A stretch of 64,000 nucleotides of DNA, from assembly GCF_900107135.1 (NCBI RefSeq), contig NZ_FNOV01000008.1, positions 62,001 through 126,000 of the forward strand, read 5' to 3'. Under the pieces are notes generated by a model, which saw only the letters and a list, made by a program, of their open reading frames with translations, was not told where the DNA came from and searched no databases. The position numbers were made by a program, and so were the translations under genes. The stretch comes from Hymenobacter psychrophilus (GTDB taxonomy: Bacteria > Bacteroidota > Bacteroidia > Cytophagales > Hymenobacteraceae). Below, one piece after another: positions 32,187 to 43,090 of this stretch (its first letter is position 1; the number at the start of each line of letters is the position of its first letter).

Positions 32187-34652
32187 TTACTGCTCCAGCC
32201 GCCAGGCGGCTTGCAGGCGGGGGTGGTTTTCGTCGGCGGCTTGCAGAAACACCAGCTCATCCAGCTTACCGGTGCGCCAGCTTTCCAGCATGTCGTCGTA
32301 ATGGGCCGAGGCGGGGTTGCCGCTCTGGCCGCCGGGGAAGATGCCGTAGGCGCGCACCGGCGTCGACAGGTCTACGACCATGCGCCAGGAGGGGCCGTTG
32401 CGCGGGCCGGTGGCATTCACGCTGCCGGGGCTGCCGCCGCACGCAATATCCTGGTGGCCGAAGCCGGGCAGCTGGGCCAAATGGTTGATGTCGGTGCTTT
32501 TCTGGTTGGCCCAGGCCCATTTCGGCCCTAGTGGTCCAAACTTGCGGGTCAGCGAATCCAGCGCAAACTGCAGCGAGGCCGCGAGCAGGTCGGGGGCGGT
32601 TTCCTTCTGGGGCGTGCGCCGGTCGTCGAGCCAGGGGCTGCGGGGCTCGGCCAGCAGCAGTTGGTTGGTTCGGTCGCGGGCGGGGAAGCGCATTTCGAGG
32701 CCGGTGGCTGCTTTGCCGAAATCGTCCTCCCAGAGCCGCCGCACTAAATCCTGGTACCAAAGCTCGAAGATGGTGGCCTCCACGGCTTCGGCGGCATAGT
32801 GGTAACGCCAGCGCGCCAAGGCGCGGCGGGCGGCCAACGTAGTTGCTATGTCGGCCGCCGGGTTCCCGGAAACCGCGGGCAGGTGGGCCAGCATCCAGGG
32901 CAGCATCAGCTGCGCATTGAGCCCCAAATTATCGTTCTGCAGCACCCGCAGCGTGTCGGCGGTGGCGCGGCGCATGTGGCTTAGCTGCTGGTTGATGCGG
33001 TGGGCCCGGTCCCAGGGGGCGTAATCCCAGCCCAGGTAATACGGGTAGCCCGGCCCGGCCGAGTGCTGGTTGGCCGACGACACGTAGCCGCGGGCCGGAT
33101 TCAGCACCCGCGGCGTCTGGCTCATCGGAATCCAGCCCTGCCAATCCTGGCGCGGGTCGGATCCGTCGAGGATGAACTTGCCCTGCTCGGCGTACTTGAG
33201 CGGGAAACGGCCGTTGGGCCGGATGGCCACGTCGCCGCTGCGGCTGGCGAAGATGAAGTTCTGGGCCGGCGAGGCGTAGGTACGCAGGGCCCGGTCGTAA
33301 TCCTGGTAGTTGCGGGCGTGGTTGAGCTTCACGAAGGCCAGCACCTCGTTGGCCCCGGCGGCCTCGTGGGCCGTCCAGCGCAGGGCGTGGCGCACGGGCG
33401 TTTGGGCGTTGAAGGTCTTTTCGTCGTGGTCGTACACCACGGGGCCGTGGTGGGTGTAGAGCACGGTATCGAGTTGGTCGGGGCGGCCGCGCACGGCAAT
33501 GCGCTCCACCACCCGGCGCACCGGCTTCCAGCGCCCGTCGTGCCAGTATTCGCGCCGGCGGGCGTCTTTGAACTTCAGCTGGTACCAGTCGAGCACGTCG
33601 CCGCCCACGTTGGTTACGCCCCAGGCCACATCCGTATTGAAGCCGATGATAACGGCCGGCGCGCCCGGAATCGTGACGCCGTACACGTTCTGGCCCGGGC
33701 CGTGCAGCTGCACCTGGTACCAGATGCTGGGCAAATTGAGCTGCAGATGCGGGTCGTTGGCCAGCAGCGGCCGGCCCGAAGCCGTGCGCGAACCGGCCAA
33801 GGCAAAGTTGTTGGAGCCCAGCTCGGCATCGGGCTCGCGGCTCGGCTCCAGGCCCGACACGGCCGCCGCGAACGGGGCCGGCACGGGCGGCACGGCCAGC
33901 GGTTTAAAGTCGAGCGGCGTACCCTCGGGTACCACCGGGTCGGCGCGGAAGGGAAAGTCGGGAAACAGGTCGCGGGTGACGTCGGGGCCGTATTTGCTCA
34001 GGACGTTGCTCAGGCGCAAATCGTCGGAGCGGCCGCTCAGGTCCCAGGCCATCAGCTTGAGCAGCAGGGCGCACTTGAGCGGTTGCCAGGGTTCGGGGGC
34101 ATAGTCGAGCAGCTTGTACTCAAACGGATACTCTTTGGGGCTGAGCTGGCTGATATAGGCATTCACGCCCGCCGAGTACGACTCCAGCACCAGCCGGGTG
34201 GTGTCGTTTTTGAGCATCTCACGCAGCGAGTTTTCGGCCCCAAAGGGCAGGCCCATGCGGCGCTGAAACCGGTCGTACTCCAGGGCCCGCTCACCCACCA
34301 CTTCCGAAATCCGGCCGGCCGCCACGCGGGTCATAAACTCCATCTGCCAGAGCCGGTCGCGGGCCGTGAGGTAGCCCTGAGCGTAGTACAGGTCGTGGTC
34401 GTTTTCGGCGAAGATGTGGGGCACCCGCCGGTCGTCGAAGCGCACCCGCACCGTTTGGTGCAGGCCGGGCAGGCGCAGGGTTTGCCGGGCCGGGAAATCG
34501 GCGGCCGTTTCGCCGTTCTGCCAGAACCCCGAGTAGGGGCTCAGCAGCCGGCCCAGCGGCGGCACCTGGCCCTGTTGGGTGTTCAGTACCCAGGCCAGCA
34601 CAACGGCCGAGAGCAGGGCCAGCAAAGGTTTCAGCCAACGCAGCATACGCAA
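32187..34652 (-). CDS. penicillin acylase family protein (S45 Ntn hydrolase)
   Basis: 821 residues. The start shown is a TTG at 34652; the ATG at 34646 two codons on is equally possible. An N-terminal membrane or signal segment (LLALLSAVVLAWVL) is followed by the alpha part. The autoprocessing site is GSNNFALAG, with Ser 280 as the new N-terminal nucleophile, and the long beta chain contains NDPHLQLNLPSIWYQVQLHG. The family hydrolyses amide bonds of N-acyl compounds, including N-acyl homoserine lactones and beta-lactam side chains; the substrate here is unknown. TACCTTCC about 20-30 bases upstream may be the -7 box. Confidence 0.92.
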   Translation of the reverse strand: MRMLRWLKPLLALLSAVVLAWVLNTQQGQVPPLGRLLSPYSGFWQNGETAADFPARQTLRLPGLHQTVRVRFDDRRVPHIFAENDHDLYYAQGYLTARDRLWQMEFMTRVAAGRISEVVGERALEYDRFQRRMGLPFGAENSLREMLKNDTTRLVLESYSAGVNAYISQLSPKEYPFEYKLLDYAPEPWQPLKCALLLKLMAWDLSGRSDDLRLSNVLSKYGPDVTRDLFPDFPFRADPVVPEGTPLDFKPLAVPPVPAPFAAAVSGLEPSREPDAELGSNNFALAGSRTASGRPLLANDPHLQLNLPSIWYQVQLHGPGQNVYGVTIPGAPAVIIGFNTDVAWGVTNVGGDVLDWYQLKFKDARRREYWHDGRWKPVRRVVERIAVRGRPDQLDTVLYTHHGPVVYDHDEKTFNAQTPVRHALRWTAHEAAGANEVLAFVKLNHARNYQDYDRALRTYASPAQNFIFASRSGDVAIRPNGRFPLKYAEQGKFILDGSDPRQDWQGWIPMSQTPRVLNPARGYVSSANQHSAGPGYPYYLGWDYAPWDRAHRINQQLSHMRRATADTLRVLQNDNLGLNAQLMLPWMLAHLPAVSGNPAADIATTLAARRALARWRYHYAAEAVEATIFELWYQDLVRRLWEDDFGKAATGLEMRFPARDRTNQLLLAEPRSPWLDDRRTPQKETAPDLLAASLQFALDSLTRKFGPLGPKWAWANQKSTDINHLAQLPGFGHQDIACGGSPGSVNATGPRNGPSWRMVVDLSTPVRAYGIFPGGQSGNPASAHYDDMLESWRTGKLDELVFLQAADENHPRLQAAWRLEQ

Positions 34653-34778
34653 TCCGGATTTTTAGGGAGCCGGAAGGTAGCAAATGCCCGGCGGTGTTGC
34701 GGTTGAAAGAATGGCCTGCCAAATGAACCACAATCCCAGCAGGGCGACCTATGGGTAGCAAACCTATCAAAAACCATA

Positions 34779-34835
34779 TAGCCCCGGCGGAGTGCTACCG
34801 ACCGTTGAACGATTGGTAGCACTCCGCCGGGGCTA
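34779..34835 (-). terminator. perfect 21-base hairpin
   Basis: Arms 34779-34799 and 34815-34835 are exact complements containing CCCCGGCGGAGTGCTACC. It is 48 bases after the stop of the beta-barrel gene at 34884 and before the penicillin acylase promoter. No long T run, so it may also be an intergenic repeat. Confidence 0.6.
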
Positions 34836-34883
34836 GGGCGCGGCAGTGGCTGCAATAGCCAGCCGCTTCGGTGGGTGCCGCCG

Positions 34884-35471
34884 TTAGTTGCGGGGCAGGT
34901 AGATGCGGAAACCCAGGTTAAGGCTCAGGGCCCCATTGCCGGAGTTGCTGTTGCCCGTGATGCGTTGGTAGGCGAGCAGCCCTTCCAGACCCACGGCCGG
35001 GGTAATGAAGTAGGAGTAGCCCAGCCCGGCACTGCCGGCAAAATGTACGTCGGTGTCGAAGTAAGATTCTCCCGGGATGCCGTTATTCGAGCGGTAACTG
35101 CTGAGCACACCTCCCACGCTCAATTCCCCAAATACCTGGTGCTTGCTCTCCGAAGGCAGGTAGTAGCGCAGCCAGGGCAGCACCCCCAGGGTCAGGGAAC
35201 GGTTGGTTATGCCATCGGCCACATCAAGCTTGAGGCGCGAATAGCCAAGTGGCACGGCAACCCCAACGGCAAGGTTATCGGCCACAAATATGCCAAGCGA
35301 GGGCATGAGGGTACCGGAAAAACGCTTGATGTTATCATTGCTTTGGAATGTGAAATTACCGCCGCTCAGGCCCAGTACGCGGGTGCCCTGGGCAGTTTGC
35401 GCCTGCGCGGCACTGCTGGCCAACAGCGCGGCCGCCAGCAGCGGCAAGGAAAGAAATCGGGTTGCTAGCAC
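34884..35471 (-). CDS. outer-membrane beta-barrel protein
   Basis: The start is most likely the GTG at 35471 (MLATRFLSLPLLAAALLASS), giving a signal peptide cleaved near AAQAQ and a 195-residue protein; the upstream frame has no sensible start. The mature part has alternating strands typical of OmpW/OprF-like small barrels (GVLPWLRYYLPSESKHQVFG) and ends in an aromatic/charged strand (LSLNLGFRIYLPRN). It sits alone between hairpins. Function unknown. Confidence 0.72.
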   Translation of the reverse strand: MLATRFLSLPLLAAALLASSAAQAQTAQGTRVLGLSGGNFTFQSNDNIKRFSGTLMPSLGIFVADNLAVGVAVPLGYSRLKLDVADGITNRSLTLGVLPWLRYYLPSESKHQVFGELSVGGVLSSYRSNNGIPGESYFDTDVHFAGSAGLGYSYFITPAVGLEGLLAYQRITGNSNSGNGALSLNLGFRIYLPRN

Positions 35472-35527
35472 TATATAGAAAGTAAGAGATGGAAAGATGC
35501 GCGAATAACGGCCTTTAAAAGCACAAA

Positions 35528-35568
35528 TTGCCCCGTCCGCGCCGGTTGTAACGGGCGGGGCAGTTTTT
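35528..35568 (-). terminator. GC hairpin after the poly-G gene
   Basis: TTGCCCCGTCCG and CGGGCGGGGCAGTTTTT form a stem with a 10-base loop. The T run is better on the plus strand. It lies about 150 bases past the stop at 35715. Confidence 0.4.
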
Positions 35569-35714
35569 GGAGCGACTCGGAACAGGAGTGGTTTGTTAGG
35601 GTACGCTGTTTGAAAAAACAACGCACAACAGATTTTTTGGGGCCAACGAATCAAGAACCTCGATGCTGTAGCCGGACGGCCGAACCAGCTTGCCACGAAA
35701 GGGCAGTGGAAACG

Positions 35715-37335
<1,621 letters not shown>

Positions 37336-37340
37336 CGAAA

Positions 37341-37348
37341 CAAATCTA
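37341..37348 (-). promoter_or_regulatory. TAGATTTG -7 box of the poly-G gene
   Basis: Exact match to TAnnTTTG on the minus strand, 5 bases before the ATG. The same octamer precedes the rlpA-like gene (45410-45417). No clear -33 partner. Confidence 0.35.
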
Positions 37349-37449
37349 GGAACAAGCGGCTATGGAACCGGGCGATTGAAAAAGCAGCAGTGGTCAGCCA
37401 GCCGCCAAAATACGGAGTCTGCGCACACTGTCTTTCCAACCGCGACTTT

Positions 37450-37457
37450 TACCTTCG
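37450..37457 (+). promoter_or_regulatory. TACCTTCG -7 box candidate
   Basis: Close to TAnnTTTG, 23 bases before the acyltransferase ATG. The -33 position shows TTTCC rather than TTG. Confidence 0.3.
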
Positions 37458-37480
37458 CAATTGTCTCCCCGCCATCCATT

Positions 37481-38164
37481 ATGCGCATACAACTGGCCCT
37501 GCCCGAAATGGAGCTGACCCGGCTGCTCCAGCGGCAACTTACGGCTCTCTTCGTATTCAACTCACCCGCCGAAGATGAGGCGCTACAGGCAGGCTGCGCC
37601 TACGCGCAAGAACGGGTAGCGTATAGTTTCCAGTTTCACCGGAACAAATATTACCGGCGAGATGGCGCGGTGTATTTTTCGCCTTTTCAATCTTCGCAGT
37701 ACGCCATTTTTCTGTATTACGCAGCGTATTACCTAGGGCAGCAGGCCGCCACCGAAAGTCTGGCCGACCGAGTGTACTACCTGAACAAGGCGCTGAATGG
37801 GGTGGACTTATACCACCAGACGGTACTGCCCGCCGTGTTCGGGCTCGACCATCCGGTGGGCAGCGTAATGGGCCGGGCTGAGTATGGCAATTACTTCTCT
37901 TTTATGCAAGGCTGCACTGTGGGGCAAAACAACGGCCTGTCGCCTCGCATCGGCGAGAATGTATGCTTGATGGCCTATGCCGGTGTGCTGGGCAACAGCC
38001 ATATTGGCGACAACTGCATCCTGGGGGCGCAGGCGCTGGTAATAGACGAGCACATCCCGGCCAACAGCCATGTCTTCGGACGCTCCCCTCACCTGATAGT
38101 ACGAACGAAAACAGCCGAAATTATGCGTGTCCGCAGTGAAAGGTGGTGGTTTGCGACAGAGTAA
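37481..38164 (+). CDS. hexapeptide-repeat acyltransferase, serine-acetyltransferase-like
   Basis: I chose the ATG at 37481 (MRIQLALPEMELTRLLQRQL), giving 227 residues; the frame extends upstream without a likely start. The N-terminal half is helical and tyrosine-rich (SQYAIFLYYAAYYLG). The C-terminal third is a left-handed beta-helix with imperfect hexapeptides (IGENVCLMAYAGVLGNSHIG, then DNCILGAQALVIDEHIPANS), as in CysE-type and sugar O-acetyltransferases. It probably acetylates a small molecule or a surface sugar. TACCTTCG lies 24 bases upstream as a possible -7 box. It is divergent from the poly-G gene, whose function may be linked. Confidence 0.75.
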   Translation: MRIQLALPEMELTRLLQRQLTALFVFNSPAEDEALQAGCAYAQERVAYSFQFHRNKYYRRDGAVYFSPFQSSQYAIFLYYAAYYLGQQAATESLADRVYYLNKALNGVDLYHQTVLPAVFGLDHPVGSVMGRAEYGNYFSFMQGCTVGQNNGLSPRIGENVCLMAYAGVLGNSHIGDNCILGAQALVIDEHIPANSHVFGRSPHLIVRTKTAEIMRVRSERWWFATE

Positions 38165-38209
38165 CACGGCGGGATACCTATGCGGTGAGGTAAGCAGAGT
38201 AGGGGGGAA

Positions 38210-38251
38210 ATGAGCCAGTCGCACTACGCGAAGCGAGACACGACTGGTCAT
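38210..38251. terminator. hairpin between convergent genes
   Basis: ATGAGCCAGTCG and CGACTGGTCAT pair with one bulge, between the acyltransferase and the RND outer-membrane factor genes. There is no T run. Confidence 0.35.
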
Positions 38252-38279
38252 TGCCCGGTACTGTTCCTCTCCTTTGCCT

Positions 38280-39722
38280 CTAATTCCAGCCGCCGCCCAA
38301 GGCCCTGTATACGTTGACCTGGGCATTGAGCTGCTTCATCTTCAACTCAATCAGCTCATACTTGGCCTCCAGGGCGTCGCGCTGGGTGAAGAGGACTTCG
38401 GTGTAGTCGGCGCGGGCCGAGCGGAACAGGATGTTGGAAATGGCCACCGACTGGTTGAGGGCGGCTACGGCGCGGGCCTTCTCGTCGTAGCTCTGGCCCA
38501 GGTTGCGCAGGCTGGCCAGCTGGTTGCTCACCTCCACGTAGGCGTTCAATACCGTGCGCTCGTAGTTGTAGGCCGTCTGAACCTGGGCCGCGTTGGCGCT
38601 GCTGTACACCGATTTGATGCCGTTGCGGTTGATGAGCGGGGCCATCAGGTCGCCGGCCGCCGAGAATAGCAGCGACTGGGGCGTGGTAAAAATAAGCCCT
38701 GGCTTGAAGGCCTCGAAGCCGGCCGAGCCGGTGATGCGCAACGCCGGATAGAAAGCGGCGCGGGCTACCTGCACATCGAGGTTGGAAGCCAGCAGGCGCT
38801 GCTCGGCCTGGCGGATGTCGGGGCGGTTTTGCAGCAGCTGGGCTGGTACGCCGGCGCGCACCAGCGGCGGCACCAGGGCATTGAACGAGGCGTCGTTGCG
38901 GACCATCGGCTGGGGGTAGCGGCCCACCAAAAAGTTGAGGCGGTTCTCGGTTTCGACGATTTGCTGCTGAATGGTGAACTGGTTGCTGAGCGTGTTGTGC
39001 AGCTGGGCCTCGAAGCGCTGCACGGCCAGCTCCGTGACGCGCGCCGACTCTTTCTGCAGCTTCACCAGCTCCAGGGCGTTGCGCTGAATCTCGATGTTCT
39101 GGCGCGTAATGGCCAGCTGGCTATCCAGGGCCAGCAGTTCGTAGTACGAGGTGGCCACTTCGGCAATCAGGTTGGTAACGGTGAAGTTCCGGCCCTCCAC
39201 GCTGGCCAGGTAGCGCAGCGCGGCGGCCTTGCGGGCGTTGCGCAGCCGCTGCCACACATCCACTTCCCAGCTCGCAAACGCGCCCACCTGGTGGTTGGCC
39301 AGCGGGTTGGGGTTGGCGTGGTCTTCCCGGATGTTCACCTGCTCCTCGGTGGCGCCACGCAGCGTGTAGCGGCCGGGCCGGCCCACGTCGGAGCGCACGC
39401 CCACGCCCAGAAACGGCATATACTCGCCCTTCCGGATCTGGATTTCGTTTTTCGAAATCTGAATTTCCTGCAGCGCAATGTTCAGCTCCTGGTTGTTGCG
39501 CAGGGCCGTATCAATGAGGGCCGTGAGGTTGGGGTCGGTGAAAAACTCCTTCCAGCGCAGCTGGGCAGGGTTGGTGCTATCGGCGGCGAGGGCGGCGCCG
39601 GGGTAGGCGGCCGGCACCGCGTGGCTGGCCGCGCGGGGCACAATGCCCGGCGTCACGCAGCCCGCCAGGGCCACCGCACAGGCGGCGGCCCCCAAAAAGT
39701 TATACAGGCTATTCTTACGCAT
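38280..39722 (-). CDS. RND efflux outer-membrane lipoprotein (NodT/OprM family)
   Basis: 480 residues with a lipobox LAGCVTP (Cys 22). Two outer-membrane efflux repeats are present, with SWEVDVWQRLRNARKAAALR in the first and NRPDIRQAEQRLLASNLDVQ between the repeats, typical of OprM/CusC. It is the exit duct of the RND pump encoded directly upstream; its ATG overlaps the last 8 bases of the pump gene, showing tight coupling. Confidence 0.94.
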   Translation of the reverse strand: MRKNSLYNFLGAAACAVALAGCVTPGIVPRAASHAVPAAYPGAALAADSTNPAQLRWKEFFTDPNLTALIDTALRNNQELNIALQEIQISKNEIQIRKGEYMPFLGVGVRSDVGRPGRYTLRGATEEQVNIREDHANPNPLANHQVGAFASWEVDVWQRLRNARKAAALRYLASVEGRNFTVTNLIAEVATSYYELLALDSQLAITRQNIEIQRNALELVKLQKESARVTELAVQRFEAQLHNTLSNQFTIQQQIVETENRLNFLVGRYPQPMVRNDASFNALVPPLVRAGVPAQLLQNRPDIRQAEQRLLASNLDVQVARAAFYPALRITGSAGFEAFKPGLIFTTPQSLLFSAAGDLMAPLINRNGIKSVYSSANAAQVQTAYNYERTVLNAYVEVSNQLASLRNLGQSYDEKARAVAALNQSVAISNILFRSARADYTEVLFTQRDALEAKYELIELKMKQLNAQVNVYRALGGGWN

Positions 39723-42700
39723 GGGTGGTAACTTGATCTGCTTCGGTTACGGTTACGTGGGGCTCGAATTCGGAGAGCGGGTTCTCATTTTCGTCCTGAA
39801 TGAGCTTGCGGCCGGCGGCCATCGTGCCGAAGATGTAGTACAGTCCGGGCACGATAATCACGCCGAACACGGTGCCGAACAGCATGCCGCCCAGCGCCGC
39901 CGTGCCAATGGTGCGGTTGCCGATGGCGCCCGCGCCGGTGGCAATCACCAGCGGAATCAGACCGGCCATGAAGGCGAAGGAAGTCATCAGAATAGGGCGG
40001 AAGCGGACTTTGGCGCCCTCGATGGCGGCGGCGCGCACGCTCATGCCCTCCTCGTGCTTCTGCACGGCAAACTCCACAATCAGCACCGCGTTTTTGCCCA
40101 GCAAACCCACCAGCATCACCAGCCCCACCTGGGCATAAATGTTGTTGGCCAGCCCCATCACCTTAATCAGCAGGAAGGCCCCGAAAATACCGGCCGGCAA
40201 ACTCAGCACCACCGCCAGCGGCAGCAGGAAGCTTTCGTACTGGGCGGCCAGCACCAGGTACACGAAGCCGAGCACGATGAGGAAGATGATGACGGCCTCG
40301 TTGCCGCGGCCCACTTCGTCCTTGCTCAGCCCGCCCCAGTCGATGTCGTAACCCCGGGGCAGGGTTTTGGCCGCCACTTCCTGCACAGCCTTAATGGCCT
40401 CGCCCGAGCTGTAGCCCGCGGCGGCGTCGCCCCGGATGGAGGCCGTGGTGTACATGTTGTAGCGGTTGATTTCGTTGGCGCCCTGGCTTTTCTTGATCTT
40501 CATGAAGGCCGAAAACGGTACCATGTCGCCCTTGTCGTTCTTCACCCACATGTTCAGGATGTCTTTGGGCAGGCGGCGGTACTCGGGCGAGGCCTGCACG
40601 TACACCTTGAAAAAGCGCTGGTACTTGATAAAGCCCAGCTCGTAGGTCGAGCCAATCATGATAGACAGCGTGTTCATGGCGTTGCCGATGTTCACGCCTT
40701 TCTGCATGGCCAGCTGGTTGTCGATCTGCAGCTCGTACTGCGGGTAGTTGGCCGAGTAGAACGTGAACAGGCCGGAGAGCTCCTTGCGCTTGCGCAGGTT
40801 GGCCATAAACTCGTCGTTGACCTGCTCCAGGCTCTTGTAGTCGCCGGTGTTGGTTTTGTCGAGCAGCTGCAGCTGGAAGCCGCCCGCCGCGCCGTAGCCC
40901 GGCACGGCCGGGGGCTCAAAAAACTCGATGGTCGCGCCCGGAATTTCCTTGGCCTTTTCTTCCAGGGCCAGCACAATGTCGTGGATGGATTCCTTCCGCT
41001 CGCTCCAGGGCTTAAGGTCGATCAGGCAGGTGCCGGCATTGGAGCCGCGGCCCTCGGTGAGCACCTCGTAACCGGCCAGCGTGGAGATGCTGGCAATGCC
41101 GGGCACGTCTTTGGCCAGCCGCTGCAAGTCCTGCGAAATGGCGTTGGTGCGCTCCAGCGTCGAGCCCGGCGGCGTCTGGATAATGGCGTAGAGCAGGCCC
41201 TGGTCTTCGCTCGGAATAAAGCCCGAGGGCAGGGTAGTAGAGATGCCGAAGATGCCAAAACCGAAGGCCGCCAGCACCAGGAACGTAAGCACCCGGCGGT
41301 CAACCACTTTCTCCAGGAAGCCCACGTACACGCCCGTCAGGCGCTCGAAGCCGCGGTTGAACCAGTCGAGGAAGCGGTTGATGGGCGACTTGGGGCGGGG
41401 CTGGCCGTGGTTGTTTTTCAGAATCATGGCGCACAGCACCGGCGTCAGGGTCAGGGCCACAACACCCGAAATAACAATGGCGGAGGCCATGGTAATCGAG
41501 AACTGCCGGTAGAAAATGCCCACCGGACCGCTCATGAAGGCCACGGGCACGAACACGGCCGTCATCAGAATGGTAATGGCAATAATGGCCCCGCTGATTT
41601 CGCCGATAACCTCGCGCACGGCCCCGTAGGGCGAGAGGTGCTTCTCCTCCATCTTGGCGTGCACCGCTTCCACCACCACAATGGCGTCATCGACCACAAT
41701 ACCGATGGCGAGCACCAGGGCAAACAGGGTAATCATGTTAATCGTGAGCCCGAACGCCTGCATGGCCATAAACGCCCCAATCAGCGACACGGGCACGGCC
41801 AGAATCGGAATCAGCGTCGAGCGCCAGTCGCCCAGGAACAGGAACACCACGATGGCCACCAGAATAAAGGCGTCGCGCAGGGTGTGAATCACGTTTTCGA
41901 TGGAGGCGTCGAGGAAGTTCGACACGTCGTAGCTGATTTTGTAGTCCATGCCGGGGGGCATGGTTTTCTTCAGCTCCTCCAGCTTGCCCTTCACCTCGGC
42001 AATCACGTCTTTGGCGTTCGAGCCGTAGGTTTGCTTGAGCACAATGGCCGCCGAGGGGTAGCCGTCGAGGTTGGAGTAGATGTCGTAGAACTCGGAGCCC
42101 AGGGCCACGTCGGCCACGTCGCTCAGGTGCAGAATTTCGCCGTCGGCGTTGGCCTTGAGAATAACGTTTTTGTACTGGTTCACGTCGCTGAAGCGGCCCT
42201 CATACGTCAGCACGTACTCCAGAGCCTGCGACTGGCCCCCGTCGGAGCGGCCGATGCGGCCCGGCGAGCCAATCACGCTCTGCTCGTCGAGTGCCTTCAT
42301 CACGTCGTCGGCCGAGATGTTGTAGGCCCGCATGCGGTCGGGCTTGAGCCAGATGCGCATGGCGTACTGGCGGCTGCCCAGAATGGAGGCCCGCCCGATG
42401 CCGTTGATGCGCTGGATTTCGGGTATCATGTTCACCCCGGCGTAGTTGAACAGGAACTTCATGTCGGTGTTCTTGTCCTTGCTGTACAAGTTCACATACA
42501 TGAGCATGTTGGGCACCACGCGGTTCACAATCACGCCCTCGCGCTGCACCAGAATGGGCAGGCGGTTGATAACCTGGGCAATCCGGGTGTTTACGTTCAC
42601 CACGGCCTGGTCGGGGTCAGTACCCAGGTTGAACACAATCTGGATGTTGGCCTCGCCCGCACTCACGGCGTCGGCCGTCATGTACTTCATGCCCGGCACG

Positions 42701-42912
42701 CCGTTCACGGCCTGCTCCAGCGGAATCAGCACCGACTCGGTGAGCACCTTGGCGCTGGCCCCGGGGTAGGCCACGCTCACCATCACCATGGGCGGCGAAA
42801 TTTCGGGAAACTGCGACGTGGGCAGCGTGTTCATGGCCAGCATCCCCAGAAAGAGGATGACAACGGAAATAACGATGGCAAAAACCGGCCGTCGAATGAA
42901 TTTACTGAACAT
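39715..42912 (-). CDS. RND inner-membrane efflux pump (AcrB/HAE1 family)
   Basis: 1065 residues, full length for AcrB-type pumps. It starts MFSKFIRRPVFAIVISVVIL and has 12 membrane segments in two halves. The proton-relay aspartates are in LAIGIVVDDAIVVVEAVHAK (TM4) and the second half carries QVGLVMLVGLLGKNAVLIVE (TM10 region). It exports hydrophobic compounds from the periplasm using the proton gradient. It lies between the adaptor gene (178 bp upstream across an AGCTGTTAGC repeat) and the outer-membrane factor gene (8-base overlap). Confidence 0.96.
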   Translation of the reverse strand: MFSKFIRRPVFAIVISVVILFLGMLAMNTLPTSQFPEISPPMVMVSVAYPGASAKVLTESVLIPLEQAVNGVPGMKYMTADAVSAGEANIQIVFNLGTDPDQAVVNVNTRIAQVINRLPILVQREGVIVNRVVPNMLMYVNLYSKDKNTDMKFLFNYAGVNMIPEIQRINGIGRASILGSRQYAMRIWLKPDRMRAYNISADDVMKALDEQSVIGSPGRIGRSDGGQSQALEYVLTYEGRFSDVNQYKNVILKANADGEILHLSDVADVALGSEFYDIYSNLDGYPSAAIVLKQTYGSNAKDVIAEVKGKLEELKKTMPPGMDYKISYDVSNFLDASIENVIHTLRDAFILVAIVVFLFLGDWRSTLIPILAVPVSLIGAFMAMQAFGLTINMITLFALVLAIGIVVDDAIVVVEAVHAKMEEKHLSPYGAVREVIGEISGAIIAITILMTAVFVPVAFMSGPVGIFYRQFSITMASAIVISGVVALTLTPVLCAMILKNNHGQPRPKSPINRFLDWFNRGFERLTGVYVGFLEKVVDRRVLTFLVLAAFGFGIFGISTTLPSGFIPSEDQGLLYAIIQTPPGSTLERTNAISQDLQRLAKDVPGIASISTLAGYEVLTEGRGSNAGTCLIDLKPWSERKESIHDIVLALEEKAKEIPGATIEFFEPPAVPGYGAAGGFQLQLLDKTNTGDYKSLEQVNDEFMANLRKRKELSGLFTFYSANYPQYELQIDNQLAMQKGVNIGNAMNTLSIMIGSTYELGFIKYQRFFKVYVQASPEYRRLPKDILNMWVKNDKGDMVPFSAFMKIKKSQGANEINRYNMYTTASIRGDAAAGYSSGEAIKAVQEVAAKTLPRGYDIDWGGLSKDEVGRGNEAVIIFLIVLGFVYLVLAAQYESFLLPLAVVLSLPAGIFGAFLLIKVMGLANNIYAQVGLVMLVGLLGKNAVLIVEFAVQKHEEGMSVRAAAIEGAKVRFRPILMTSFAFMAGLIPLVIATGAGAIGNRTIGTAALGGMLFGTVFGVIIVPGLYYIFGTMAAGRKLIQDENENPLSEFEPHVTVTEADQVTTHA

Positions 42913-42919
42913 GGCTTTT

Positions 42920-43082
42920 TAAGCTGTTAGCTGAGAGCTATTAGCTGTTAGCTTCCGGGCCGATTGCATCGGCCGACAACTACCAGCTTTATTTTTTGGA
43001 AGGGAAAAGCTACTAGCCAACAGCTCCCAGTCGCCAGCCCTCCTGAAGAAGGCTAACAGCTAACAGCTCTCAGCTAACAGCT
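42920..43082. repeat. AGCTGTTAGC repeat between RND adaptor and pump genes
   Basis: AAGCTGTTAGCTGAGAGCTA on the left and GGCTAACAGCTAACAGCTCT on the right form a long interrupted hairpin filling the spacer. Confidence 0.75.
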
Positions 43083-43090
43083 CAACCAAA

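Noticed and set aside
39643..42930. A 1095-codon open frame on the plus strand
   Set aside because: It is antisense to the RND pump gene, His/Gly-rich without family motifs, and is explained by codon bias in GC-rich DNA.
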